Assembly: GCA_039105265.1 (NCBI GenBank)
Contig: JAPFFF010000026.1
Span: forward strand, 310,001 to 374,000
DNA from: Tritrichomonas musculus
Taxonomy: Eukaryota > Parabasalia > Tritrichomonadida > Tritrichomonadidae
Direction of reading: 5' to 3'
DNA length: 64,000 bases
In this document: in pieces, positions 19,033 to 29,519 of the stretch
Numbering within the stretch: position 1 is the stretch's first letter
Layout: each line of letters opens with the position of its first letter
Notes under the pieces: generated by a model
Database searches by the model: none
What the model saw: the letters and a program-made list of their open reading frames with translations, nothing else
Told to the model about the DNA's origin: nothing
Made by a program: the position numbers and the translations under genes

Positions 19033-20679
19033 GGTAGATTCAAAGTATCTTAATTTTTCGACTTTTTTCTCTCAATTTTTTTATCTCTCAAAATCATCCT
19101 AATTTTTGGACTTTTTACATTCAATATAAAAAGACGATTATTGACATCCCTTGATCTGATTCAATTGTGCAGCCGATGAAATCTATCCCTGCCTCTTGAG
19201 TAATTGTATCAAGTAGTATTTGATACCCTTCTGCTGTTTTAGATCTGTGAAACGAAAAGCCAAGTGCAAAATCCCACATTATAAGCGCAGCCCATTAAAA
19301 TAGATGTATTAAAATATGGCAGATCTCACCAGGTAGTGTCTAAAAGATATCCTTTAATGAGATTCGGATTTTCTTTTACAAGTGATTGAGTTGTTGGGAA
19401 AATATAAACCCCAGAAGTGATATATTTTAGTTTTTGCTCATGCTCTATTTTCGGCAAATTTCTTTTCATGTTTTCAACAGTTTGTACATTAACAAAAGAA
19501 AGCCTTTAATTTTTGTTTTCAAAATATCGATACTTTCGATGATACTCTATGATTGTTTCTGTATCATTGTTTTGATTTATACCATTTCTATGTAATTTTT
19601 CAATGATCATATGCAAAACAGAAAAAAATTAATATTGAGAGCATAAAGCAAGAACTTAATGATTCAATAATGAGGACGTTGATGGTCTTAAATTCATTAC
19701 ATAGTACTCAAATTTATATTCAACCTGTGGTACTTTTTTAAAACGAGACTTAAACCATTTACGTTTATCTGAATTATGCAAAACACTTGTTGCGGCCCAC
19801 TAGTTTAAAATCCATTGGAGAGAAGATGTCACCGTAATTTCTGGTGAAGTTTCTATTTTTACTTTCCACTTTTTTTCTGTCAGATGAATATAATGGAATT
19901 CATTTTTTCCTTCATTATGGTCCCTTTTAAATGTATCAAGTTCATTTAAAAAACAGGAAAGTAATGTATAATTCCAATTTTCGGACTGTGGGAAAATCTT
20001 AATTTTCTTTTTTCTATTTTGTGGATCAAACCATTCTCTGGGATTTATTTCGGTTTGAAATATTAAAATATTTTCTTCATTTTAGTCGCAAACAGTGCCT
20101 TTTTTTGGGTGGCATTTAGTAGTGTTTGGAGTAATTGACGAATATCCATTGTTTTAATGTCACATTTATTACTTAATTGGGCCATGTTTTCATTTAGAAA
20201 ATTGTGTTGACCAAAGTCATGCATTACAAAGTTTCTATGCTCTGTACTTGCCTACCAACTTGGTGCTTGCTGTGTGTTTGGCTGCCAACTGTGTGCCTGT
20301 TGTGTAGTTGCTTGCTGTGTACTCGCTGCTTGTTCAGCTGTGTAACGCTTTCTTGTTGTTGATTACAAATCGAATGCAGATTGTTGATTTGTTTCCGCGA
20401 ATTTAACCTCGCAGGAGGCGAAGAAGTTAATAATGAGAAAGGTAAATCGTGTTCTTGCTGCTTGTTCAGCTGTGTAACGCTTTCTTGTTATTGATTGCAA
20501 ATCGAATGCAGATTGTTGATTTGTTTCCGCGAATTTAACCTCGCAGGAGGCGAAGAAGTTAATAATGAGAAAGGTAAATCATGTTCTTGCTGTTTGTTCA
20601 GCTGTGACGCTTTTTCTCGCTGCTGATTGCAATTCATTGATACGATAAATAAAAAAATTAGCCAGTTAAACTTTTTAAG

Positions 20680-20734
<55 letters not shown>

Positions 20735-20773
20735 GAGAAAAAAGTCGAAAAATTAGTATTTTTACGATCTACC
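19033..20773 (-). mobile_element. Mutator-like (MULE) DNA transposon, broken inside
   Basis: 1741 bp bounded by inverted repeats of about 50 bp. The left end starts GGTAGATT, the right end GATCTACC, and both share TTTTTCGACTTTTTTCTC. An 8-bp duplication CAAAAAAT flanks it. The minus strand carries transposase pieces: a Gln-rich N-terminus, then LIKGYLLDTTW (first Asp), ALGFSFHRSKTAEGYQILLD and CTIESDQGM (second Asp), resembling the MULE DDE domain. The part with the catalytic Glu is missing and several stops and shifts occur, so it cannot move by itself. A pure A tract of about 50 lies just inside the right end. The family call rests on the DDE fragment; hAT is the alternative for an 8-bp duplication. 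Confidence 0.65.
20330..20600. repeat. 125-bp tandem duplication inside the MULE-like element
   Basis: A block of about 125 bp, recognisable by TTCCGCGAATTTAACCTCGC, occurs twice in tandem with only a few differences, plus a partial third copy. It lies in the Gln-rich N-terminal part of the transposase frame. Confidence 0.75.
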
Positions 20774-20781
20774 CAAAAAAT
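20774..20781 (+). repeat. Target-site duplication CAAAAAAT, right
   Basis: Identical to 19025-19032 and directly outside the right inverted repeat. Confidence 0.7.
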
Positions 20782-20864
20782 GGTTATAAAAAAAAAAAAA
20801 AAAGAAATGTGAAATAAAAAAAGAAAAATAAAATTTTTTCATTAAAAACTTTTACATAGAAAAT

Positions 20865-22664
20865 CTATAAACCTAAATCAATCTTATCATATACTGATAA
20901 CAATTCTTTAGCTTTTTTGAATTTTTCAATTTCTTCACAATTTGAGTTCATATTAGCAACATCATTTAAATCCATAAGTTGACACTTTTCTTTAATGACT
21001 CTAAAGAAGCATATCTTCTTAGTATTCCAAAAAATGAGCAATTTCTTATAATCACCAAAATTAACTTGTATATTTTTGTTATTAAATTTGAAAAGAAAAG
21101 AGCTATCGTTTCTGGAAAATGATTTGACATTTGGAAGAGTGGAATTCGAGTCTAAATCGTTGCTTGGCAGTTCATACAAATATTGAAACTTTTTGAATGA
21201 TTTCGCATATTTTTTGACTTGTGAAATCTTGTTTTTGATGTTTTCTTTTATATTCCCATCAATGTTTTTAACATTTATAACTTCCGCATACGCATTTTGA
21301 TTCTTGTAAAACTGAACAAATTTTTCATTTGGATCAATGACAATCCGTGATCGGTCTTCATAGCAGAGACCAACAGTACCATCTCCCAATAAATAAGCTA
21401 AGTAATCTGCATGCACACAATGCTTTGTTACGACATAGCTAGGTACAACAAAATTTTTTGATATAGCATTTGAACTTGAGTTACTTGATTCGTTGTTTTC
21501 ATACGTAACAGGGACATTACTTAAATATGAATTTTTAAATGAACTATCATTTTCATCTGAAATTGGTGATGAATAGTTTGATAATATTGGCGATCTGTAA
21601 TTAGGGCTTGAAAGATTACTGAATGAACGGACACGTGTTGGGGTCATTTCCTTATTAGAATCTGAATAAAAATTGTTTGCTGATGGTGTGTTTCTTGACA
21701 AATAATAATAAAGATTACTTTGAACTTTTTGAGGAGGAGGCGTTAATGGACAAACTTTTTGAGTAAGCTTATACAATTGAACTTTTTCTTTATCGAATTT
21801 TGTTAAAAATGGATGATCAATAAGATCAATTGCAGTGGGCCTTTTATGTGGATCAATTTTTAATATTGTTCTAATAAAATCTTTGGCTTCGGATGAAATC
21901 TGAATTTTGGTTGGAAATTGATAATTGCAATTCTTAATATTTTCGTAAGTCATTTCTTTTCCACCTCCATCAAAAGGTGGCTTGCCTGTTAGCATGATAA
22001 ATGTTGCAACACCGATTGCCCAAACATCAACTTCAAAGCCATGACTTGTATTCTTTTTGGTAATAATTTCTGGACTCATGTAATTCGGCGTTCCGCAGAT
22101 AGGATGCTTTTTATCGTCTTCATATTCATTATTAAGAATAGTAGCTAATCCAAAATCTGCAATTTTAACTTTACCGTCTGAGCCAATCAATAAATTTTCT
22201 AATTTTAGATCATGGTGAATTATGCGACGGTTATGGAGAAAACAAAGACCTTCAATTACATCATTAATGATTTTCCTTGTTTCTGGTTCACTTAAATGGC
22301 CATTTAGGTTTTTCCTGAGAAAATCACGAACAGATTTCCCTGGACAGTATTCTAAGACAATGTAATGGTTGGTTTCATCTTCAAATGATAGCTTTAATTG
22401 AACAATATTCTTATGGTTAAGCTTTTTTTGAATATGGGTCTCGTTCTTTAGCTTTTCCAGTAATGATTTTCTTTTTGAACTATCGTATTGCTCTTTTGGA
22501 ATAATCTTTATTGCGTAATTTTTGCTTGAATTGTCAAGAGTTGCGCGATATACAGCCGCAAATCCTCCTTGTCCTAATTTCTCATGAAACACGAACACAT
22601 TTTTAATACCATTGTTGTTTGTATAAGTAATTGTGGAAGGAGCTTTAATTTGTGGCTGCGTCAT
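20865..22664 (-). CDS. PLK: Polo-like kinase
   Basis: 599 residues. Kinase domain about 20-290: GQGGFAAVY P-loop, YAIKII lysine, HHDLKLEN catalytic loop (HHD in place of HRD, Asp kept), DFGLAT and GTPNYMSPE. A linker of about 100 residues rich in Ser and Asn follows. Polo-box region about 400-595: YVVTKHCVHADYLAYLLGDGTVGLCYED-like sequence matches polo box 1, and FKFNNKNIQVNFGDYKKLLIFW matches polo box 2. The family acts in mitosis, centrosome or basal-body duplication and cytokinesis, with the polo boxes binding phosphorylated partners. The ATG at 22664 gives the usual family length; TCACA upstream could be an initiator. Confidence 0.88.
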   Translation of the reverse strand: MTQPQIKAPSTITYTNNNGIKNVFVFHEKLGQGGFAAVYRATLDNSSKNYAIKIIPKEQYDSSKRKSLLEKLKNETHIQKKLNHKNIVQLKLSFEDETNHYIVLEYCPGKSVRDFLRKNLNGHLSEPETRKIINDVIEGLCFLHNRRIIHHDLKLENLLIGSDGKVKIADFGLATILNNEYEDDKKHPICGTPNYMSPEIITKKNTSHGFEVDVWAIGVATFIMLTGKPPFDGGGKEMTYENIKNCNYQFPTKIQISSEAKDFIRTILKIDPHKRPTAIDLIDHPFLTKFDKEKVQLYKLTQKVCPLTPPPQKVQSNLYYYLSRNTPSANNFYSDSNKEMTPTRVRSFSNLSSPNYRSPILSNYSSPISDENDSSFKNSYLSNVPVTYENNESSNSSSNAISKNFVVPSYVVTKHCVHADYLAYLLGDGTVGLCYEDRSRIVIDPNEKFVQFYKNQNAYAEVINVKNIDGNIKENIKNKISQVKKYAKSFKKFQYLYELPSNDLDSNSTLPNVKSFSRNDSSFLFKFNNKNIQVNFGDYKKLLIFWNTKKICFFRVIKEKCQLMDLNDVANMNSNCEEIEKFKKAKELLSVYDKIDLGL

Positions 22665-23843
22665 AGGAATATAATTTGTGAAGTGGTTATTTTTAAAAAT
22701 TTTATATTATGAAAATTAAACCAAATATCTTTTGAAAAATTTCAAAAGTTATATTTTCAATAAAATAACGTGCTTTTTATTTTTCTTTTAAAAGCCATAA
22801 ATAGTTTGTTTAATAGTAGTTATTTAATATAAATATTAGTTAAATATGCTCTCAAATAGTTGTTTTTTCAATTTTTAAGAATCTTTCAATTCTTCAGAAT
22901 CTGAAAAAAACGAATATAAAGATAAAAATTTTATATAATGATTATCTTGAAAAATTATCGTGTTTTCATATTTTAATTTTAGTTTTATATTATATTCTTA
23001 AATATAATTAATAATATTTAATAATATTATAATTATATTATAAATATATCAAAAAAATATCTCTTTAAAAATTTATCAATTTTTTTATACAAACTCATGA
23101 ATTTTTAAAAGAACAAATTCAATAATTATTTCAAAACAATATACATTTTTGCTTTAATAATGAATTAATGATCTAATTAATATATAAAATCAGAAGTTTT
23201 TAAATTTTTTTTTTTACTGGCAAATGGTTTTTGCAAACACAACTTTTTCAGAGTTATCTATTTTTCTTATTCAAAACAATATATATATTTTTTCCCAAAT
23301 CTTTGAGTTTTCCAGAAATTATGATTCAAAATCATTTGATCATATTAAATATTTCATATGAAAATGTATGAAATATTTAATATGATCAAATATCATATCA
23401 AAATTATCACTCAATACATCAACAAAGCTATTCATTATTAATCACTCTCATCAAATCAAAAATATACTGATGCATATAACCTTGGTGCCATTTATTTAGA
23501 AGAAGAATATAATGGAATTATATTAAAGGTGCAGTTGGCGAGCCTCATTTCTATTATTGATATGGTGTTTAAAAAATATACTTTTGGTAAAATTGGGAAT
23601 GCTGGTATTTGCTAACATTATAATGGATTCAATTTGAATTATATATACTCATGAACTTTGTGGACCGACTGCTCTAGGTTAAAAGGTAGATTGATACAGA
23701 ATGATTGAACTGGATCTGAAGAGTGAACTTTTGAGGTTATTGAGTTAAGTTAAAATAAAATGATTTTCAATATCGTAAAATATTGTTTTTAACTTTTTGA
23801 ATAAAAATATATTATAAAATCCTTTTTACTATATCGAAGGAGA
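22665..23843. other. Intergenic region with a long hairpin
   Basis: About 1.2 kb between divergently read PLK and HECT genes. It contains a 25-bp hairpin at 23334-23391. A short frame near 23456 (KYTDAYNLGAIYLEEEYN) resembles half a Sel1 repeat and may be a gene scrap. Otherwise AT-rich, with nothing recognised. Confidence 0.45.
23334..23391. repeat. Perfect 25-bp inverted repeat, 8-base loop
   Basis: Left arm 23334-23358 and right arm 23367-23391 are exact reverse complements (core TTAAATATTTCATA), separated by TGAAAATG. No coding function; it could be a MITE tip pair, a recombination product or a structured RNA. Confidence 0.85.
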
Positions 23844-26800
23844 ATGGATAAATCACTCTTCTTCCATTCTCCAGCTATTTTTGAAAAACCTAATTTAAAT
23901 GATAGTATTCGTCAAAAATATATTAATTTGCACTCGAGTCAAATTGAAGAAGAAATATCCGATTTTCAATTTAGAAATGAAAAAGAAACGAATGAATCAC
24001 AAAAATACTCGATAGAAGAAGAGGTACGAGAATTTTTATGCATGGTTTTAAACATTTTAGAAACTGACATTTCATTTCAATTATTTGACGAACTATTACA
24101 GACAACATCAATTTGTTTTTCACATCATCCGAATTATTCTTTACCTTTTTTGGAACAGTTTTTACAAAAAAGTAAATTTAATGAATATTATATTATAATA
24201 ATGTCGACAATTCTCTTTGAATTAAAAGTTAATCAATGCAAATCATTTAATACAACTTGTAGATATTTTATTGAAAGCTGTTTAAATGAAATTCAGCCAC
24301 AAATTCAGAATAAAAAAGAAAATTTGACCTTATTTGGCCTTCAAATTTCGCCTCAATTCAAAAATGATTTCATTTTAAATGTTGTTTTTTCTTCCGACAT
24401 GACAGAACAAATATCTTCAATTTTCTTCCCATATCTTCTCTCACAAAATTTATTTTTGAGGAATGAAAAATTTTTTTTGTTTCTTCAAGAACTATTGAAA
24501 AACGGTTTGATTGAAATTTCTTTTGAAAAAGAAGAAACACGAAACGAACTTTTTGACATCATTAAGAATAAAGATATTCAGCATGTTTCAAGTATGAATA
24601 GCGAGACATTATCGTTTGTTGCATGTGTCATTTTTTTTATTAGAAAAGAAGGGAAATGTGAAGTAAAAAATCTGACATCAAAAACAGTTATTCCTTTTTA
24701 TGCAGTCATGCTCACTTATCTTCAACAGGAACAATCCGAAATTCAATTCTCAACCCCAGAAATAGCGAATTTGATACCAAAGGGAATTAAATTGATTTAC
24801 GATCAAAATTCACCACTTTTTGAAGAGTCTCTTAATTTAATTCTTAATTCAATTGAATTTCTTTTTATTAGGGAACTTATTACAGCAGAAATTAATTTAA
24901 ATATCATTTTAATTTTATCAAATAAATTGATTAAAAATGAATTATCAAATTTGAAAGGAACGATCATTTCACTTTTATTTGACCTTTCAAGTTTAATTAA
25001 TTGTGAACCAATTGTGAATTTTTTCAATACAAATGGAAGAAAACTTTTTGATTTATTTTATTCGAATTATTTAGAAATAGAAAAACTGAAATCACACAAA
25101 TTGAATTTAGGTATTTTTCGTCCAAAAGACATTTTTATTCATATGAACAATTTGAAAGAAACAAGTGAAGTGATTCGAACACTTCACTTTTTTGAAGATT
25201 TTTGTTACAATGAACCATTAATACCATCATTTAAAGAAATTTCGATTTGTTTATTACAATCAATTCATGAAAAAATTGCCGAAAAAAATTGGAGTGAAGT
25301 TTTGTTGATTGGCGACTTCATGAAAAGGAATGATTTTATCTTTGATTTGCTTGAATTAAAATCAGAATCATTTCCGGAGTTTGTTAGATATGAACTATTT
25401 GAATTTGTACCGACAGAAGAAACAGAAATTGAAACATTAATATCGTGCATTTTAGTTGATCCTTGCATTGAAAAAAACAATCAAATTTTTCAATTACTTT
25501 TCAATAAATTGATTAAAGACAAAGAAATTTTACAATATTACCTTGAACATTTAATTTGTCTTCATTCATATAATTGCAATTACACTACCACAATATTGAA
25601 AAAGCTTCTTGTTGAATACGACATATATCAAGATTATTTTATTGATGTCATTAATCAAAACTTTTTCTTTGATAAAAATATCAATATTTTATTTAAAAGA
25701 AAAAATTATATTCCTCATTTTTCATCTGTTTCTGGACTTGGTTCTTTAGTTCTCTCAAAACTTTTCAAAGAAGTTGAAGAGAAACCGTTAAATTATCAAG
25801 TTTTTGTGTGCTTGAAAAATGTTGCAAGTTCTTTTCCTTTTTTGTTTGAAAACGATCCTCAGAGAGTTTTCAATGCTGTTCTTCATCCACTTGATTATTT
25901 TTCATTAATATTCGAGAAAGATAAAGTTAAAACTCATTTTAATTTGATCAAGATTTCTATTTCTGCGATTTCTTTTCTTTCATCAACGTTACAGTCACCT
26001 TTTGTGTTTGATAATTTCTTTAAATGGCTGTTTGAAAACATTTCTACATTTACAAATTCACAAGTCTTTTCTTTCATTCTTCTTCTTTTGGTTTTTAAAG
26101 ATTCAAGTATTTCAATCATCATTCAAACTTGGATTTTTAAATACAACTTCATTGAAACAGTTGGAAAACTTCTTGAAAGAGACATAAAAGAAGGATTCTT
26201 TAAGTCACAGTACATAAACACACTTTGTCGTTTCATATCAGAAACATACATTATAATGTTGAAATTGAGTAGATATGACATTATTCAAATTGATGAATTA
26301 ATGAAAATTGAATATCCATTGACTTATTTTTATGAAAATATAAGCTTATCACAGCCATGCACAACAAATCTGTTTTCGATTAATTTAAAAAGGATTTCAA
26401 AAGAAATTGGTCAATTTAAATCTGATATTGATTGTTCTAAAGAATTTTGGTTGTCTTTTGATTTCATTCATAAAAGAAATAAATTGCCAAATCCAAATCA
26501 AATCAATTATTTTATTGAGAAAATGAAAAATGATGAAACTAGAGCAAAAAACATTGAAAATCTTCCAAAATTTCAAGATGCTTTTACAATGAAAATGATT
26601 CGGTATCTTGTAATGAAGCCATCATATATTTATGCGTGGTTTTTGTATGGACAGGTGACAACATTGATTCCAGAATTCCCACAAATGGTCAATGAAACAC
26701 TCATCGATTTAAACAAAATGAAGAAGGAAGCTTTTGAAAATCCAGATTTAAAAGAAAATGCTGATTTTGGTCTCTTTAAGACAAGTGAATATTTAATTCC

Positions 26801-28811
26801 TCAATTAAAATATTTGGTTGACTTTTTGACATCACCTAAAATCAGTTCACACTTCACATCACTTTTCTCAAGAGTATTCAAAAAGATTTCTAAGAAAGCT
26901 CTTTCATTTCCAATCTTTCTTAATTTCACTTTTCAAAGTTTCAAAGAAATCTCAGCAAGAAGTTGTGAAACAACAAATTCATTATTTTCAATGCATCATA
27001 CGATCGACTTATTTAAAATATTGGTTTCTATTAAAATTTATAAAAAAGCAATCAACAACTTTTTCATAGGAAATTTGTTCGATGTTGCTTTTTCACCAAG
27101 ATGGAGGAAAAATACTGATTTTCTATTGAAAGTTCTGCAATTGATGTTTCCTTTGAATTCTGATTGTTCATTCTACATCACTCAGATCATCGGATTGATC
27201 TTGATTAACAAGCCCGAAGAACTTTTCTCAATCATCAGTATTTATGAAAAATTAAAATATGAACAGAAAAGAAAATTGGATGATATAATCCTTTCCAATT
27301 TTGATAATGAAGCAAAGAAAGGAAAAATAACAGAACAAATCATTAATTATCATAAATATTTCTCTACATTAATAGGGAAAAGAACGAAAGCATTGACTTC
27401 TTTATTAAGAGAAAATGTACGTTATTTCACTGATAAAAATAACATTAATAAAGAATCATTAAATTTCTTAGCTGGCATATTTAACATGCTTGCACCTAAA
27501 CGGTTCACAACAAGCAATAACGATTTTAAAAAATCATCATCAGCAATCTCAAAACAAATCAGAGAACAATTCCCGATTTTTTGGGATTTGTATGAAAAAT
27601 ACAGAAAGGTAATCATCAAGATCATAAGTGAAAAGCCAGGAAAACTTGGAAAATTCAAGTTTCTTCTTGATTATCCGGAACTTGCTGATTTCAGCATTCG
27701 ATCCTCCTTTTTCAGGAGGAAAATGAAGAAAAGAATTGTCATGAATCAAATCGCCTTCGAAATTGATCGTGAAGACATTTTAGAATCATCTTTTAGAATG
27801 ATTCATAACATTGATCCAACTGAGCTTATGAATCAAATAACAATTCAATATAAGAAAGAAATTGGACTTGATTCGGGCGGTCTTTTACGTGATTGGTTCA
27901 CGCAGCTATCAAAAGCAATATTCAATCCGAATTGTGTTTTGTTTTCATGTTCGGAAAAGAATAAAAGTTATCATCCAAACAGCCAATCATCGATCAATTC
28001 CAATCATCTTCAATACTTCAAATTTGCTGGATTAATTGTAGCACGTGCATTAATTGAAGGTGTTTGTATTGATGCTCATTTGGCCACTTCTTTTTGTAAG
28101 CAGATTCTTCATTCAGAGCCAAATTTAAGTGACCTTGAAGACGTTGATTCAGAGTTGTATCACAGTCTTCAAAGTTTGCTTGATAGCGATGTTGATTCAT
28201 TATGTTTAACATTCACTTCAAGTGACAATGATTTTGGTGTCTGTAAAACCGTTCCTCTGAAAGAAAACGGAGAAGAAATCGATGTCATCAATGAGAATAA
28301 AAACGAATACATCAATTTGTTGGCCAATTATAAATTGAAAGTTTCAATTGAAGAACAAGTGAAAGCTTTTTCTGTGGGTTTTGATTCATTGATCTCAAAT
28401 CACGACATAAAAATTTTCACTCCAAACGAACTTGATTTGCTGATTTGCGGAATGCCAACAATTGACGTTAAAGATTTCAGAAATCACACTGAATTCGTTC
28501 ATCCTTACACAGCAGAAACCCCAGTTGTGAAGTTCTTCTTTAACGTAATTTCAAAATGGGACAACGAAAGATTGGCAAAACTGCTGCTCTTCATGACAGG
28601 CTCTTCTAGAGTCCCTTCAAACGGTTTCCAAGGTTTTTGTGAAATGAGCGGCCAATCAATGAAAATTGCACCAGGCGGAAATAAATGTTTGCTGCCTGTC
28701 GCCAGAACTTGCTTCAATAGAATTGATTTGCCTCAGTATGAAACTGAAGATGAATTGAATGAAAAATTATCGTTGGCCATAAAAAATTGTGATTCTTTTG
28801 AAATTCGTTAA
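23844..28811 (+). CDS. HECT-type E3 ubiquitin ligase
   Basis: 1655 residues. The first 1,290 form an alpha-helical, armadillo-like region without recognised motifs, presumably for substrate binding. The HECT domain covers about 1292-1655: KEIGLDSGGLLRDWFTQLS, FKFAGLIVARALIEG, PYTAETPVVKFFFNVIS, LLLFMTGSSRVPSNGFQGF and LPVARTCFNRIDLP with the catalytic cysteine at 1623. The protein forms a thioester with ubiquitin and passes it to substrates. Size and layout fit the HUWE1/UPL-like group, but that is inference. Single exon, no canonical intron motifs. The stop is followed by AAAA (TAAA context). Confidence 0.9.
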   Translation: MDKSLFFHSPAIFEKPNLNDSIRQKYINLHSSQIEEEISDFQFRNEKETNESQKYSIEEEVREFLCMVLNILETDISFQLFDELLQTTSICFSHHPNYSLPFLEQFLQKSKFNEYYIIIMSTILFELKVNQCKSFNTTCRYFIESCLNEIQPQIQNKKENLTLFGLQISPQFKNDFILNVVFSSDMTEQISSIFFPYLLSQNLFLRNEKFFLFLQELLKNGLIEISFEKEETRNELFDIIKNKDIQHVSSMNSETLSFVACVIFFIRKEGKCEVKNLTSKTVIPFYAVMLTYLQQEQSEIQFSTPEIANLIPKGIKLIYDQNSPLFEESLNLILNSIEFLFIRELITAEINLNIILILSNKLIKNELSNLKGTIISLLFDLSSLINCEPIVNFFNTNGRKLFDLFYSNYLEIEKLKSHKLNLGIFRPKDIFIHMNNLKETSEVIRTLHFFEDFCYNEPLIPSFKEISICLLQSIHEKIAEKNWSEVLLIGDFMKRNDFIFDLLELKSESFPEFVRYELFEFVPTEETEIETLISCILVDPCIEKNNQIFQLLFNKLIKDKEILQYYLEHLICLHSYNCNYTTTILKKLLVEYDIYQDYFIDVINQNFFFDKNINILFKRKNYIPHFSSVSGLGSLVLSKLFKEVEEKPLNYQVFVCLKNVASSFPFLFENDPQRVFNAVLHPLDYFSLIFEKDKVKTHFNLIKISISAISFLSSTLQSPFVFDNFFKWLFENISTFTNSQVFSFILLLLVFKDSSISIIIQTWIFKYNFIETVGKLLERDIKEGFFKSQYINTLCRFISETYIIMLKLSRYDIIQIDELMKIEYPLTYFYENISLSQPCTTNLFSINLKRISKEIGQFKSDIDCSKEFWLSFDFIHKRNKLPNPNQINYFIEKMKNDETRAKNIENLPKFQDAFTMKMIRYLVMKPSYIYAWFLYGQVTTLIPEFPQMVNETLIDLNKMKKEAFENPDLKENADFGLFKTSEYLIPQLKYLVDFLTSPKISSHFTSLFSRVFKKISKKALSFPIFLNFTFQSFKEISARSCETTNSLFSMHHTIDLFKILVSIKIYKKAINNFFIGNLFDVAFSPRWRKNTDFLLKVLQLMFPLNSDCSFYITQIIGLILINKPEELFSIISIYEKLKYEQKRKLDDIILSNFDNEAKKGKITEQIINYHKYFSTLIGKRTKALTSLLRENVRYFTDKNNINKESLNFLAGIFNMLAPKRFTTSNNDFKKSSSAISKQIREQFPIFWDLYEKYRKVIIKIISEKPGKLGKFKFLLDYPELADFSIRSSFFRRKMKKRIVMNQIAFEIDREDILESSFRMIHNIDPTELMNQITIQYKKEIGLDSGGLLRDWFTQLSKAIFNPNCVLFSCSEKNKSYHPNSQSSINSNHLQYFKFAGLIVARALIEGVCIDAHLATSFCKQILHSEPNLSDLEDVDSELYHSLQSLLDSDVDSLCLTFTSSDNDFGVCKTVPLKENGEEIDVINENKNEYINLLANYKLKVSIEEQVKAFSVGFDSLISNHDIKIFTPNELDLLICGMPTIDVKDFRNHTEFVHPYTAETPVVKFFFNVISKWDNERLAKLLLFMTGSSRVPSNGFQGFCEMSGQSMKIAPGGNKCLLPVARTCFNRIDLPQYETEDELNEKLSLAIKNCDSFEIR

Positions 28812-29519
28812 AAATCAATTAACAAGAATTGTTTTTTTATAGATATGATAGTACTTTGCATTTTTATGCTAATACAGCCTTTTATTGAAAATAAAAATAC
28901 TTTTTTAGCGAAATAATTTAGAAATATTTTTTACATTCGCATATCAAAATTAATGACAATTATATGAATAGAAATTGATCTTATTCCTCAAAAGTATTCA
29001 GTAAATTTGGCATTTGTTTATACTTTATTATAAATATTTTTTACAAATAATTAGATTTCTTATTGTACAAAATCAGCTCTAAAATTGGGTTTATTTGATC
29101 AAAATCACATATCTTATAAATAAAAATGAAAATCATTTAATTGTCTTTGATTTTTTTATTGTTTTGATGATTGATGCCTATATCTTTGAAAAGAAAAAAT
29201 ACCCAATTACAATGTGTCAATAAATTTGGGAAACATTTATTTTAAGAACAAATGAATGGAGACAGTCGAAAAGATACTTTAGATCATTACACCCATCAAA
29301 CAAAATAAAATATAATTTTCAATAAAAAGCCAGTTTTAACCGTATTAAAATAGATATATGTGTAAAATAATCAAGAGATGTGATTCACATAAGAGTAAAA
29401 ATATATTTTGACACCATACAATACACTCAATTTTTTCTATAACCTTTTCAATGAGTATTTAAATAATGGAATAAGATAATAATAATAAAAAAAAATTAAC
29501 GATTTTCACTTTTTTTAAA
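28812..29519. other. AT-rich intergenic stretch, no gene seen
   Basis: About 700 bases between the HECT gene and the ankyrin gene. No coding frame, RNA gene or inverted repeat was recognised. Confidence 0.5.
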
